Assembly: GCF_029601685.1 (NCBI RefSeq)
Contig: NZ_JARRIR010000001.1
Coordinates: 124,001-188,000 of the forward strand
DNA: 64,000 nt
Reading direction: 5' to 3'
From: Metarhizobium sp017305935
GTDB lineage: Bacteria; Pseudomonadota; Alphaproteobacteria; Rhizobiales; Rhizobiaceae
The notes under the pieces were generated by a model. The model searched no databases, was not told the origin of the DNA, and saw only the letters and a program-made list of their open reading frames with translations. Positions 23,858 to 31,523 of this stretch are shown one piece after another (position 1 is the first letter of the stretch; every line of letters begins with the position of its first letter). Position numbers and translations under genes: made by a program.

Positions 23858-24631
23858 TCAATTTCCCGGCGGGCTTGGCGGGGCATCCTGCAAACGCACG
23901 AACTGGACGCCGCGCGCCTTCAGCTTGAGGATGCCCTTGACGACGCCGTCGCCGGCGGCATGGGTCGGCTGGTTGATGTGGGCGATGACCACGTCGCCGT
24001 CCTTGGCCGAGGCGATGCGCTTTTCCGCCTCGCGGGCACCGAGCAGCGAGCCGCCGTCGCCATTGACCGAGTAGCCGCCGATCTCGAAACCCATGGCGCG
24101 GATGGCGGCGATGGAAGACGGACTATAGCGCGCCGTCGCGCCCCGGAACCAGTGCGATTCCAGCCCTGTGGCGGCGCGAATGGCGGCAGCGCCGTTCTGC
24201 ACCTCCTTCGCCACGGCTTCCGGCGAGCCGGCGGCGGGGATGCCGTAGATGGTGACGGGGCGATCGACGGCGGGAATGTGGTTTTCGCCGTGGTTTTCCA
24301 GCTCGAACAGATCGGGCCGCGCCGTGATCCGCGCCAGCGCCTGCGGGTTGTGCTTCAGCCAGCGCGCGGTGACGAACAGGGTGGCGGGGATGTTTTCGGA
24401 AATCAGCGTATCGAGGATGCGCAGATCCGTCTTGCCCATGCAGGCATCGAAGGTCAAGGCCACGCGGGTGACGTCGCCGCCGCGCGGAACGGTCAGCTTC
24501 GGCTCGACCAGCCCCTTGCCGCCATTCGATTTCGGCGCGCTGGCCTTCGCGCCATGCGGAAGGATTTCGGCCGCCTGGAGCGGCAGCGCCAGCGCGGCAA
24601 GCAGCGAAAGACAGGCAATGGCACGAAGCAT
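23858..24631 (-). CDS. Secreted NodB-fold polysaccharide deacetylase-like protein
   Basis: 257 residues from ATG 24631 with a signal peptide (MLRAIACLSLLAALALPLQA, cleaved after QAA). NodB-homology motifs: TFDACMG where most members have TFDD, ENHGENH for the metal histidines, WFRGATARYS and DGDVVIAHINQP. Carbohydrate esterase family 4 enzymes remove N-acetyl groups from chitin, peptidoglycan or exopolysaccharide. The second Asp of TFDD, a metal ligand, is Ala here, so activity may differ or another residue substitutes. The longer frame upstream is rejected. Confidence 0.87.
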   Translation of the reverse strand: MLRAIACLSLLAALALPLQAAEILPHGAKASAPKSNGGKGLVEPKLTVPRGGDVTRVALTFDACMGKTDLRILDTLISENIPATLFVTARWLKHNPQALARITARPDLFELENHGENHIPAVDRPVTIYGIPAAGSPEAVAKEVQNGAAAIRAATGLESHWFRGATARYSPSSIAAIRAMGFEIGGYSVNGDGGSLLGAREAEKRIASAKDGDVVIAHINQPTHAAGDGVVKGILKLKARGVQFVRLQDAPPSPPGN

Positions 24632-24731
24632 GTGAGACAATCCCGTTGGCCAAGGGTTTCTGGGCGGTTCCAGGCGCTGGAATGCCCCCGCGAATCGGGC
24701 CGTTTTATGATGGCGCGCGCCGAGGCGGCAA

Positions 24732-25136
24732 TCAGTCGTAGAGATAATTCTCCGTCCATTCCTCATGCGGGACGATGCTGCCGACCTCATAATCGAAGCT
24801 GCGGACATTGATGCGCTTCGGGCCGGTCAGGCAATTGAAGGACAGGCGATACCATTCGCCGCGGCTGCGGAACACCGCGCCGGGCGCATTCAGCGAATCG
24901 CCCTCCCGCTCCGGCTCGGCGAAGGTATAGGCGATCACCTTGTCGGCCTTGAAGCCGCCCTTGCCGGCGCTGATGCGCGCCATGGCCTCGGTGTCGCAGG
25001 CCTGTTCCAGCCGCGTATCGGGATCGAGCGCCTCCAGTTGCCTGGCGATTCGCGCATCCACGGCAAAGCCGGGCGTTGCGATGGATAGAAACGGAAGGGC
25101 GACAAGGGCGGCGACGGGCGCGGCAAGCTTCATCAT
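24732..25136 (-). CDS. DUF930 domain secreted protein
   Basis: 134 residues from the first of two tandem ATGs, preceded by GGTGA; ATG at 25163 would add nine residues. A signal peptide (MMKLAAPVAALVALPFLSIA) is followed by the DUF930 domain: RLEQACDTEAMARISAGKGG, VIAYTFAEPEREGDSLNAPG, EWYRLSFNCLTGPKRINVRS. The ending WTENYLYD is typical. Two cysteines could form a disulfide. Found in rhizobia; function unknown. Confidence 0.87.
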   Translation of the reverse strand: MMKLAAPVAALVALPFLSIATPGFAVDARIARQLEALDPDTRLEQACDTEAMARISAGKGGFKADKVIAYTFAEPEREGDSLNAPGAVFRSRGEWYRLSFNCLTGPKRINVRSFDYEVGSIVPHEEWTENYLYD

Positions 25137-25443
25137 TCTCACCAATTCTTTGAAAGTGTTCATCAAACGGGCGTGCGCCGACGACAGGGACGCTCCCAGG
25201 CCGGCGGTCGCTTTATAGACGACCTGTGGCAGCGCGGCAACAAATCCTTCATCAATGTGGTCAGAATGTGATCTCGAATCCACAAGCGGATGCCCGGCAA
25301 GCCTCGCGCAAGCCGCGCCGCCGCCCTTGATCGCCCCCCGGCGGCGCTTTATCTGTGAAGTCCCAACCCTGCTTTGCCGCATTTCCGGATGGAAGACCGC
25401 GATCCGCTTTTTTCCGGAAATGCCTTTGACCCCGGAGGCCTGC
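25137..25443. other. Intergenic stretch with repeat copy
   Basis: About 300 bases between the divergent DUF930 and ptrB genes. Beyond the repeat copy at 25375-25425 I see no gene and no clear promoter. Confidence 0.5.
25375..25425 (-). repeat. Dispersed ~50 bp rhizobial intergenic repeat, copy 4
   Basis: Plus-strand reading GCCGCATTTCCGGATGGAAG, then ACCGCGATCCGCTTTTTTCC and GGAAATGCC. Located just before the ptrB ribosome site. Confidence 0.75.
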
Positions 25444-27552
25444 TTGTCGATTTTCCACTCCCTCCCCGCCGCCCCCGTCGCCGAGAAGCGCCCCGTCGAG
25501 GACACCCGCCACGGCATTGCGCGCATCGACGACTATGCCTGGCTGCGGGACGGCAACTGGCAGGCGATGTTCAAGGATCCCGCAATCCTCGACCCCGCCA
25601 TCCGCGCCCATCTGGAGGCCGAGAACGCCTATATGAAGGCGGCGATGGCCGATACCGCCGCGCTGCAGAAGCAGCTCTTTTCCGAGATGAAGGGCCGTAT
25701 CAAGGAAGACGACAGCTCCGTGCCGCTGAAGAACGGCCCTTATGCCTATGGCAGCTTCTATGTGACCGGCGGCGAGCAGCCGCATTATTTCCGCACGGCC
25801 CGCGATGCCGATTACCGCGACACCGCCACCCGACGGGTGCTGCTCGACGGCGACAAGGAAGCGGAAGGCAAGGCCTATTTCCGCCTCGCCGGCCTCGACG
25901 CCACCACCGATCATAGCCATGCGCTCTGGGGTTATGACGACAAGGGCTCGGAATATTACACGCTGCGCATTCGCAACCTCGAAACCGGCGCCGATCTCGC
26001 CGACATCGTCGAAAATACCGGCGGCGGCGGCGCCTGGGCGCCGGACGGCAAGAGCTTTTTCTATACGCTGCAGGACGAGAACCACCGTCCCTCGAAAATC
26101 TACCATCACATCGTCGGCCAGCCGCAATCTTCCGACCGGCTGGTCTATGAAGAGACCGATCCCGGCTTCTTCATGGGCGTCGGCGGCTCGCTGCTCGACG
26201 ACTTCATCTATATCGACATCCACGACCACGAGACCAGCGAATACCGACTGCTGTCGACCAAGGACCTGAACGCCGAGCCATTGCTGGTCTCTCCCCGCGA
26301 GGAAGGCCTTGAATATGCGATGTGCGAGGGCGGCGACGTCTTCTATATCCTCACCAATGCCGATGGCGCCAAGGATTTCAAGATCATGGAAGCGCCGGTT
26401 ACGGCGCCCTTCCGCGAGAACTGGCGCGAGGTCGTGCCGCATACGCCGGGAAAGCTGATCCTCAGCCACATGGCGTTCGCCCGCCATCTCGTCTGGCTGG
26501 AGCGCAAGGACGGACTGCCGCAGATCATGATCCGCGACCGCAAGACCGGCGCGGAACATGCCATCGCCTTTGCCGAGGAAGCCTATTCGCTGGGCCTGCA
26601 AGGCGCTGCCGAATACGACACCGACATCATCCGCTTCTCCTATTCCTCGATGACGACGCCGACGCAGCTTTTCGACTACAACATGGCGACGCGCGAGCGC
26701 ACCCTGCTGAAGACGCAGGAAGTGCCCTCCGGCCATAACCCAGACGACTATGTCACCCGCCGGGTCTTCGCCCCCGCATGGGATGGCGAAAGCGTGCCCG
26801 TCACCCTGCTCCACCGCAAGGATCTGGTGCTCGACGGCACGGCGCCCTGCCTTCTCTACGGTTACGGCGCCTACGGGATCACCATTCCCGCCTCGTTCAA
26901 TACAAGCTGCCTGTCGCTGGTCGATCGCGGCTTCGTCTACGCCATCGCCCATATTCGCGGCGGCAAGGACAAGGGTTTCGCCTGGTATGAAAACGGCAAG
27001 ATGCAGAACAAGGAGAATACCTTCAAGGATTTCGTCGCCGCCGCCGATTATCTGGCCGCCGAGAAATACACCTCCTACGGCCGCATCGTCGCCGAGGGCG
27101 GCTCGGCCGGCGGCATGCTGATGGGCGCGGTCGCCAACATGGCGCCGGAAAAGTTCGCCGCCTTCATTGCCGCCGTACCCTTTGTCGACGTGCTCAACAC
27201 CATGCTCGACGACACCCTGCCGCTGACGCCGCCGGAATGGCCGGAATGGGGCAATCCCATCGATTCCGAGGAGGAATATGGCTGGATCGCCGCCTATTCG
27301 CCCTATGAGAATGTCGATGCCCGTCCCTATCCGCCGATCCTCGCGCTGGCCGGCCTCACCGATCCGCGCGTGACCTATTGGGAACCGGCGAAATGGGTGG
27401 CGCGCCTGCGCGAAAAGACCACCGGCGACCAGCCGATCCTGCTGCGCACCAACATGGATGCCGGCCATGGCGGCGCCTCCGGCCGCTTCCAGCGTCTGGA
27501 GGAAGTCGCCTTCGAATACGCCTTCGCCATCAAGGTCGCCGGCAAGATGTAA
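25444..27552 (+). CDS. ptrB: Oligopeptidase B (prolyl oligopeptidase S9A family)
   Basis: 702 residues from the TTG at 25444 (SIFHSLPAAPVAEKRPVEDT), preceded by CGGAGG; the longer frame is translated repeat. Serine peptidase cutting after Arg/Lys in short peptides, cytoplasmic. An N-terminal beta-propeller is followed by the alpha/beta hydrolase domain with the nucleophile in AEGGSAGGMLMG, the Asp region LAGLTDPRVTYWEPAKW and the catalytic His in NMDAGHGGASGRF. Length matches the family. A strong intrinsic terminator follows. Confidence 0.94.
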   Translation: MSIFHSLPAAPVAEKRPVEDTRHGIARIDDYAWLRDGNWQAMFKDPAILDPAIRAHLEAENAYMKAAMADTAALQKQLFSEMKGRIKEDDSSVPLKNGPYAYGSFYVTGGEQPHYFRTARDADYRDTATRRVLLDGDKEAEGKAYFRLAGLDATTDHSHALWGYDDKGSEYYTLRIRNLETGADLADIVENTGGGGAWAPDGKSFFYTLQDENHRPSKIYHHIVGQPQSSDRLVYEETDPGFFMGVGGSLLDDFIYIDIHDHETSEYRLLSTKDLNAEPLLVSPREEGLEYAMCEGGDVFYILTNADGAKDFKIMEAPVTAPFRENWREVVPHTPGKLILSHMAFARHLVWLERKDGLPQIMIRDRKTGAEHAIAFAEEAYSLGLQGAAEYDTDIIRFSYSSMTTPTQLFDYNMATRERTLLKTQEVPSGHNPDDYVTRRVFAPAWDGESVPVTLLHRKDLVLDGTAPCLLYGYGAYGITIPASFNTSCLSLVDRGFVYAIAHIRGGKDKGFAWYENGKMQNKENTFKDFVAAADYLAAEKYTSYGRIVAEGGSAGGMLMGAVANMAPEKFAAFIAAVPFVDVLNTMLDDTLPLTPPEWPEWGNPIDSEEEYGWIAAYSPYENVDARPYPPILALAGLTDPRVTYWEPAKWVARLREKTTGDQPILLRTNMDAGHGGASGRFQRLEEVAFEYAFAIKVAGKM

Positions 27553-27567
27553 ACCGCCTGCCAAAAT

Positions 27568-27582
27568 TTAACCTGTCGTTAA
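27568..27582. promoter_or_regulatory. CtrA-type box at the 3' end of ptrB
   Basis: TTAACCTGTCGTTAA matches TTAA-N7-TTAA exactly, 16 bases after the ptrB stop and touching the terminator stem. It is about 235 bases before the next gene, so it may be fortuitous. Confidence 0.3.
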
Positions 27583-27614
27583 CGGCCGCTCCCTGACAAA
27601 GGGGCGGCCGTTTT
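27581..27614 (+). terminator. Intrinsic terminator of ptrB
   Basis: AACGGCCGCTCC pairs with GGGGCGGCCGTT (one G-T wobble) around an 8-base loop and runs into TTTT. Confidence 0.85.
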
Positions 27615-27645
27615 CGATTCTCCCCGATTTTTCGGGGCTTTCCGT

Positions 27646-27690
27646 TAGAGCACCTCCGCCTTTCTTCGAAACGCGAAGCTGCTCTATCTC
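27646..27690. repeat. AGAGCA...TGCTCT inverted-end element
   Basis: AGAGCACCTCCGCCTTTCTT leading to CGAAACGCGAAGCTGCTCT. The ends are inverted copies (AGAGCA/TGCTCT). It lies directly beside repeat copy 5 and resembles a second rhizobial intergenic repeat type. Confidence 0.4.
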
Positions 27691-27698
27691 TTTGCTTT

Positions 27699-27748
27699 TC
27701 CGCATTTCCGGACGGAAAACCGCTTCGCACTTTTCCTGGAAATGCTCG
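27699..27748 (-). repeat. Dispersed ~50 bp rhizobial intergenic repeat, copy 5
   Basis: The best-conserved copy: minus strand GAGCATTTCCAGGAAAAGTG, then CGAAGCGGTTTTCCGTCCGG and AAATGCGG. Its ends GCATTTCC and GGAAATGC are inverted. Confidence 0.85.
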
Positions 27749-27778
27749 GTGACGCAAGCTTCGCGCAAGGTTCAATGG

Positions 27779-27793
27779 TTAACGAACCATTAA
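27779..27793. promoter_or_regulatory. CtrA-type box before a small rhizobial gene
   Basis: TTAACGAACCATTAA is a perfect TTAA-N7-TTAA box inside the larger palindrome GGTTAA-N7-TTAACC, 25 bases before the start codon at 27818. So close to the start it could repress as well as activate. Confidence 0.5.
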
Positions 27794-27817
27794 CCACCAC
27801 CTTGTCGAGATGGACCA

Positions 27818-28141
27818 ATGCGCATCGAAAGCGGCTTGCAAGGGTATTATTACAACCAGGGACGCTTCCAGCGGCCCGATGGCGAGATCGAGGAATCCGC
27901 GGACGCGCAGGGCGCGACCGGAGCCCGCAAGTTCTCGCCCGCCGTCGAAAGCAGCACGCTGCTGTCCACCGCGCTGTCCGACGCCCTCTGGGCGATCGAC
28001 GACGGCCGCGCCAACGACAATTTCGCCTTTCCGGCCGGCTATGCCGATTCGGTCGCCGAAGCCTCCGATCTCGCCGCCCGCGTCAGCGCCCTCTATCTGG
28101 AAGACGAGGATGTGACCGGACGCGAAATTCTCTACGCGTAA
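27818..28141 (+). CDS. Small conserved rhizobial protein (107 aa)
   Basis: 107 residues beginning MRIESGLQGYYYNQGRFQRP, mostly acidic with no signal peptide or membrane segment. The middle segment LLSTALSDALWAIDDGRAND and later VSALYLEDEDVTGREILYA resemble segments of the next gene, so the two are probably distant paralogues. Function unknown. A perfect CtrA box precedes it and an intrinsic terminator follows, so it is a separate transcription unit. Confidence 0.75.
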   Translation: MRIESGLQGYYYNQGRFQRPDGEIEESADAQGATGARKFSPAVESSTLLSTALSDALWAIDDGRANDNFAFPAGYADSVAEASDLAARVSALYLEDEDVTGREILYA

Positions 28142-28161
28142 TTCTCTCGACGAACCTTGAG

Positions 28162-28187
28162 GGCGCCCCGCAGACGGGCGCCTTTTT
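28162..28187 (+). terminator. Intrinsic terminator
   Basis: GGCGCCC-CGCAGAC-GGGCGCC, a perfect 7 bp stem followed by TTTTT, 20 bases after the stop of the 107-residue protein. Confidence 0.85.
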
Positions 28188-28262
28188 CCTGCGCTCGAGC
28201 AGGTTTGCCGGCATGAGGCCGAGATTTTCGGAAACCCCGTCATTTCAGCCAGGATCGCGCCC

Positions 28263-28742
28263 ATGAAGATCGGCAGCAGCCCCCGTTCCGTCTCCGCCTT
28301 GTCCTACCAGACGGGCAATTCGCCGCTGCCCGAGCAGGGCGATGACGACACATCCGGCCGCAACCGCCGCCCCTCCGACGATATCCCGCTCACCGGCGCG
28401 CAGACCGTGCCGGCGCCCGCCCTGTCGCAGGCGCTGTGGAACCTGACCGTCGGCGGCAGCGACGATGCCCCTGCCCTTTCCGCCGATGCCGCCAAGCAGA
28501 CCCAGGCGCGCGACGATCTCTTCGACGACCTGCACAAATGGGCGAAGATGAGCATCGCCGAGAAGATCCGCGCCCAGTATCTGGAGCGCAAGGGCCTGAC
28601 CGAAAGCGACCTCGCCGCCATGCCGCCGGAAGAGCGCCAGGCCATGGAGGACGAGATCCGCAAGGCGGTGCTGCAGGCACTCGGCGCCGGCGACCGGGCG
28701 CAGGGCGGCTCGGACGAGGCCGCCAAAACGCAGGCCGTGTGA
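28263..28742 (+). CDS. Conserved rhizobial hypothetical protein (159 aa)
   Basis: 159 residues. The N-terminal 55 residues look disordered (SPLPEQGDDDTSGRNRRPSD). The rest is helical: APALSQALWNLTVGGSDDAP, DDLFDDLHKWAKMSIAEKIR, AQYLERKGLTESDLAAMPPE. LSxALW and YLExxxxT segments are shared with the preceding small gene. No membrane segment. Function unknown. The MerR gene follows after 68 bases on the same strand. Confidence 0.75.
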   Translation: MKIGSSPRSVSALSYQTGNSPLPEQGDDDTSGRNRRPSDDIPLTGAQTVPAPALSQALWNLTVGGSDDAPALSADAAKQTQARDDLFDDLHKWAKMSIAEKIRAQYLERKGLTESDLAAMPPEERQAMEDEIRKAVLQALGAGDRAQGGSDEAAKTQAV

Positions 28743-28810
28743 TCGCACGGCTTGCAATCATCCCGCGAAGACCTATCTCTAGAGACTAGAGCTTTTCATG
28801 GGGATGCATC

Positions 28811-29233
28811 ATGCTGTCGATCGGCGAGTTGTCGCGCAAGGCCGAGGTCAAGGTTCCGACCATCCGTTATTACGAGCAATCCGGCCTGATGGCCGCGCCG
28901 GAGCGGTCCGAGGGCAACCAGCGGCGCTATACGCGCGCCGACCTGGAGCGGCTGGTCTTCATCCGTCATGCCCGGGCGCTCGGCCTTTCGCTGGACGAGA
29001 TCCGCGAGCTCATCAGCCTCAGCAAGCATCCCGACGAACCCTGCGCGCGCGCCGACCGCATCGCCGCCAGCCATCTCTCTTCCGTGCGCGAACGCATCGC
29101 CCGGTTGCGCAAGCTGGAGAACGAGCTGGAGCGCATCGTCTCCCATTGCCACGGCCAGACAATCGGCGATTGCTATGTCATCCGGGCGCTGTCCGACCAC
29201 GGGCTTTGCGAGGGCGATCATCCGCCGGTGTGA
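28811..29233 (+). CDS. MerR family regulator with metal-binding-type C-terminus
   Basis: 140 residues. An N-terminal winged HTH (MLSIGELSRKAEVKVPTIRY, EQSGLMAAPERSEGNQRRYT) is followed by the dimer coiled coil. Metal-ligand candidates fit the CueR/ZntR/CadR group: Cys in HPDEPCARADR, then SHCHGQTIGDC and a final LCEGDH. Such proteins activate metal-efflux genes from promoters with long 19-20 bp spacers. No efflux pump is adjacent, so its target lies elsewhere or is the RNA or genes downstream. The inducing metal cannot be deduced. Confidence 0.88.
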   Translation: MLSIGELSRKAEVKVPTIRYYEQSGLMAAPERSEGNQRRYTRADLERLVFIRHARALGLSLDEIRELISLSKHPDEPCARADRIAASHLSSVRERIARLRKLENELERIVSHCHGQTIGDCYVIRALSDHGLCEGDHPPV

Positions 29234-29270
29234 TTTGCTCTTGACAAGTTGGGCGTTTCGGGGAATCTCT

Positions 29271-29383
29271 GCGACATGATCAAACGCGCACCCATTTCCC
29301 GTTCGTATTTTTGGGCCTTCCGATAAGGGCGGCTCCAGACTGATCATGTCGAAACAAGCCGCCTCCAGGGCGGCTTTGTTTTT
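29271..29383 (+). ncRNA. Candidate structured small RNA or leader with terminator
   Basis: The spacer between the MerR and GNAT genes has a defined architecture. CGACATGATCA at 29272-29282 is perfectly complementary to TGATCATGTCG at 29341-29351, an 11 bp stem closing a 58-base inner region that contains a small CCTT/AAGG hairpin (29316-29328). Five bases later comes an intrinsic terminator, AAGCCGCC-TCCAG-GGCGGCTT then TGTTTTT. Upstream is TTGACA at 29241-29246 with a weak -10 AATCTC 17 bases on, which would place the RNA start near 29275 (approximate), about where the long stem begins. This fits an independent small RNA of about 110 nt, or an attenuator leader for the GNAT gene. I do not recognise the family. 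Confidence 0.6.
29356..29383 (+). terminator. Intrinsic terminator before the GNAT gene
   Basis: Perfect 8 bp stem AAGCCGCC/GGCGGCTT with a five-base loop and a T-rich tail. It lies over 120 bases after the MerR stop and 49 before the GNAT start, so it best fits the end of a separate RNA. Confidence 0.85.
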
Positions 29384-29431
29384 AGGAGAAAACGGCGTCC
29401 TGGCGGCAAACCTCGCAAAAGGAAAACGCCA

Positions 29432-29920
29432 ATGACCGACGATATCGATCTTACCCTTTCCCGTCCGCCCGTTGTGGTCATCCGCATGGCCAAGCCGCGC
29501 GACCTGCCCGATCTCAAGGAGATGATCGCGCTGCTGGCCGCCGATCATGGCGACGCCGCGCGGATCACCGCCGAGGAGCTGGAACGCGACCTGTTCGGCC
29601 CGATGCCGTGGATCCAGGCGCTGGTCGCCGATAGCGGCGAAGGCCTGATCGGCTACGCCATTCTCGTGCCGCTCTACAGGGCGCAGGAGGGAAAACGCGG
29701 CATGGATCTGCACCATCTCTTCGTGCGCAACGGCCATCGCCGCAACGGCATCGGCGAACATCTGGTCGCCCGCGCCCGCGAGCAGGCCCGCACGGCCGGC
29801 TGCGATTACCTGTCCGTCGCCGCCGCGACCGGCAACTTCCGCGCCCATCGCTTCTACGAACATATGGATTTCAAGGCCCTGCCGGTGACCGGCATGCGCT
29901 TCATGCAGGCGCTCGCATGA
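29432..29920 (+). CDS. GNAT family N-acetyltransferase
   Basis: 162 residues with the acetyl-CoA loop V-R-N-G-H-R-R-N-G-I-G (LHHLFVRNGHRRNGIGEHLV) near residue 97 and a C-terminal FYEHMDFKALP typical of GNAT enzymes. The substrate is unknown. AAAGGAAAA precedes the ATG. The DJ-1/PfpI gene follows 25 bases later on the same strand. Confidence 0.92.
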   Translation: MTDDIDLTLSRPPVVVIRMAKPRDLPDLKEMIALLAADHGDAARITAEELERDLFGPMPWIQALVADSGEGLIGYAILVPLYRAQEGKRGMDLHHLFVRNGHRRNGIGEHLVARAREQARTAGCDYLSVAAATGNFRAHRFYEHMDFKALPVTGMRFMQALA

Positions 29921-29945
29921 GCCCCGTCCAGGAAAGGAAACCGGT

Positions 29946-30521
29946 ATGACGACCATCGCTGTCGCGTTGACGGATCGATATGCGGATTGGGAAGTGGCGC
30001 TGCTGATGGCCGAGGGCCGCAGCTTTCTCGGCCTCGATTTCGTCGTCGCGACGCCGGCCGCCCGGCCGGTCACCTCCATGGGCGGCATGACCGCCATGCC
30101 GCAGGCCGCCATCGACACGCTTGATCCGAACGCCTACGACGCGCTCGTCGTCTGCGGCGGCGAGAGCTGGCAGACACAGGATGCGCCCGACATTTCCGCG
30201 ACCATCCGCGCCTTTTCGCAACGCGGAAAGCTGGTCGCCGGCATCTGCGCCGCAACCCTGGCGCTCGCCCGCGCCGGCGTGCTTGATGACGTCGCCCATA
30301 CCTCGAACGCCCTCGAACTGCTCGAAACCACCGAGGCCTATCACGGCCGCGCGCGATACCGAAACACCGCTGCCGCCGTAAGCGATGCCAACATCATCAC
30401 CGCCGCCGGCACTGCACCCGTCACCTTCACCGCCGAAATCTTTCGCGCGCTCGGCCATGGCAGCCCGGAGCTGGACGGTTATGTCGCCCAGTTCGGCCAG
30501 GAATTCTCCGCGTCCGCCTAA
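29946..30521 (+). CDS. DJ-1/PfpI (ThiJ) family protein
   Basis: 191 residues of class I glutamine-amidotransferase fold. The nucleophile elbow is VAGICAATLALARAGVL (Cys near residue 100), with the acid residue in CGGESWQT-type sequence upstream. Family members are deglycases, chaperones or peptidases; this one resembles YajL/YdeA-like single-domain forms. Probably cotranscribed with the GNAT gene. Its stop overlaps the convergent cytochrome gene by four bases. Confidence 0.9.
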   Translation: MTTIAVALTDRYADWEVALLMAEGRSFLGLDFVVATPAARPVTSMGGMTAMPQAAIDTLDPNAYDALVVCGGESWQTQDAPDISATIRAFSQRGKLVAGICAATLALARAGVLDDVAHTSNALELLETTEAYHGRARYRNTAAAVSDANIITAAGTAPVTFTAEIFRALGHGSPELDGYVAQFGQEFSASA

Positions 30522-31432
30522 AGCGCCGGGATCGCCTTCAGATAGGCCGCGATCGCCTCGCGGTCTTCGGCCGGCAGTCTGGCCATGTTCTGCTGCACCT
30601 CGACCATCGAGCCGCCGACCGAGTCGAATTCGGGGGTAAACCCGGTTTCGAGATAGGTGACGATATCGGCCTCGCTCCATTGGCCGATGGATTTCGAGCC
30701 GGGGGTGATGTCGGGGATTCGCCCCTGCCCTTCCGGGTTCGGCGCCCCGGCCAGCCATTCGCCGGACTTGAAGCCGCCAAGCGGATTGCGCGGCGTGTGG
30801 CATTCGCCGCAATGGCCGAGGCCCTCGACCAGATATTGGCCGCGCTTGACCTGATCGCCGCTGGCGCTCAGCGGCGCGCGCGGGCCGTCGTTGAAGAATA
30901 GCAGTTTCCAGCCACCGAGCGCGATGCGCTGGTTGAATGGGAACGGCAGTTCGTGCGGCGGCGCGACATTGGCGCTGGCCGGCAAGGTCTTCAGGAAACC
31001 GAAGAGGTCGTTGACATCCTTCGGCGTCATCCGCGCATAGGAATTGTAGGGAAAGGACGGGTAGAGATGCTCGCCCCCGGGGCCGACGCCGCGGGTCATG
31101 GCGTTGCCGAACTGCGCCAATGTCCAGCTGCCGATACCGGCCGCAGGATCGGGCGAGATATTCGGCACATGGAAGGTGCCGAACGGGCTTTTCAGGGCCA
31201 GCCCGCCGGCAAGCACCTTTTTGGCGTCTCCTTCCGATCCCGGCGCCGCATGACAGCTGACACAGCCGCCCGCCCAGAACACCCGCTCGCCATTGGCGGT
31301 GTCGGGTTCACCGAGACCGGCCCAATGCGCCTCCGGCAGCGGCGCCGGCAGGGTCAGGTAAAACAGGGCGGCGGCGCCGACGACGGCGATGCCGGCCAGA
31401 GACAGGAGGATGCGCGTCCTCTTTCCCGCCAT
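30518..31432 (-). CDS. Diheme c-type cytochrome
   Basis: 304 residues. An N-terminal anchor or signal (MAGKRTRILLSLAGIAVVGA) leads to two cytochrome c domains with heme motifs CVSCH (near residue 57) and CGECH (near residue 190). Axial methionine candidates lie in YNSYARMTPKDV and further C-terminal. The architecture is like cytochrome subunits of membrane dehydrogenases (alcohol or aldehyde dehydrogenase type), but no dehydrogenase subunit is adjacent. Located on the periplasmic side. The cytochrome c' gene is 91 bases upstream on the same strand. Confidence 0.9.
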   Translation of the reverse strand: MAGKRTRILLSLAGIAVVGAAALFYLTLPAPLPEAHWAGLGEPDTANGERVFWAGGCVSCHAAPGSEGDAKKVLAGGLALKSPFGTFHVPNISPDPAAGIGSWTLAQFGNAMTRGVGPGGEHLYPSFPYNSYARMTPKDVNDLFGFLKTLPASANVAPPHELPFPFNQRIALGGWKLLFFNDGPRAPLSASGDQVKRGQYLVEGLGHCGECHTPRNPLGGFKSGEWLAGAPNPEGQGRIPDITPGSKSIGQWSEADIVTYLETGFTPEFDSVGGSMVEVQQNMARLPAEDREAIAAYLKAIPAL

Positions 31433-31523
31433 GGCACGCTCCTTGATCAGGGAGATTTCGATGGAGGCCGCCGGAGCCAAAGCCGGCGGCCGTGCGTCGA
31501 TCCGGAAAGGCCTATCGCTCGGG

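Noticed and set aside
25261..27564. 767-codon minus-strand open frame opposite ptrB
   Set aside because: Antisense shadow; the plus-strand frame has all oligopeptidase B motifs.
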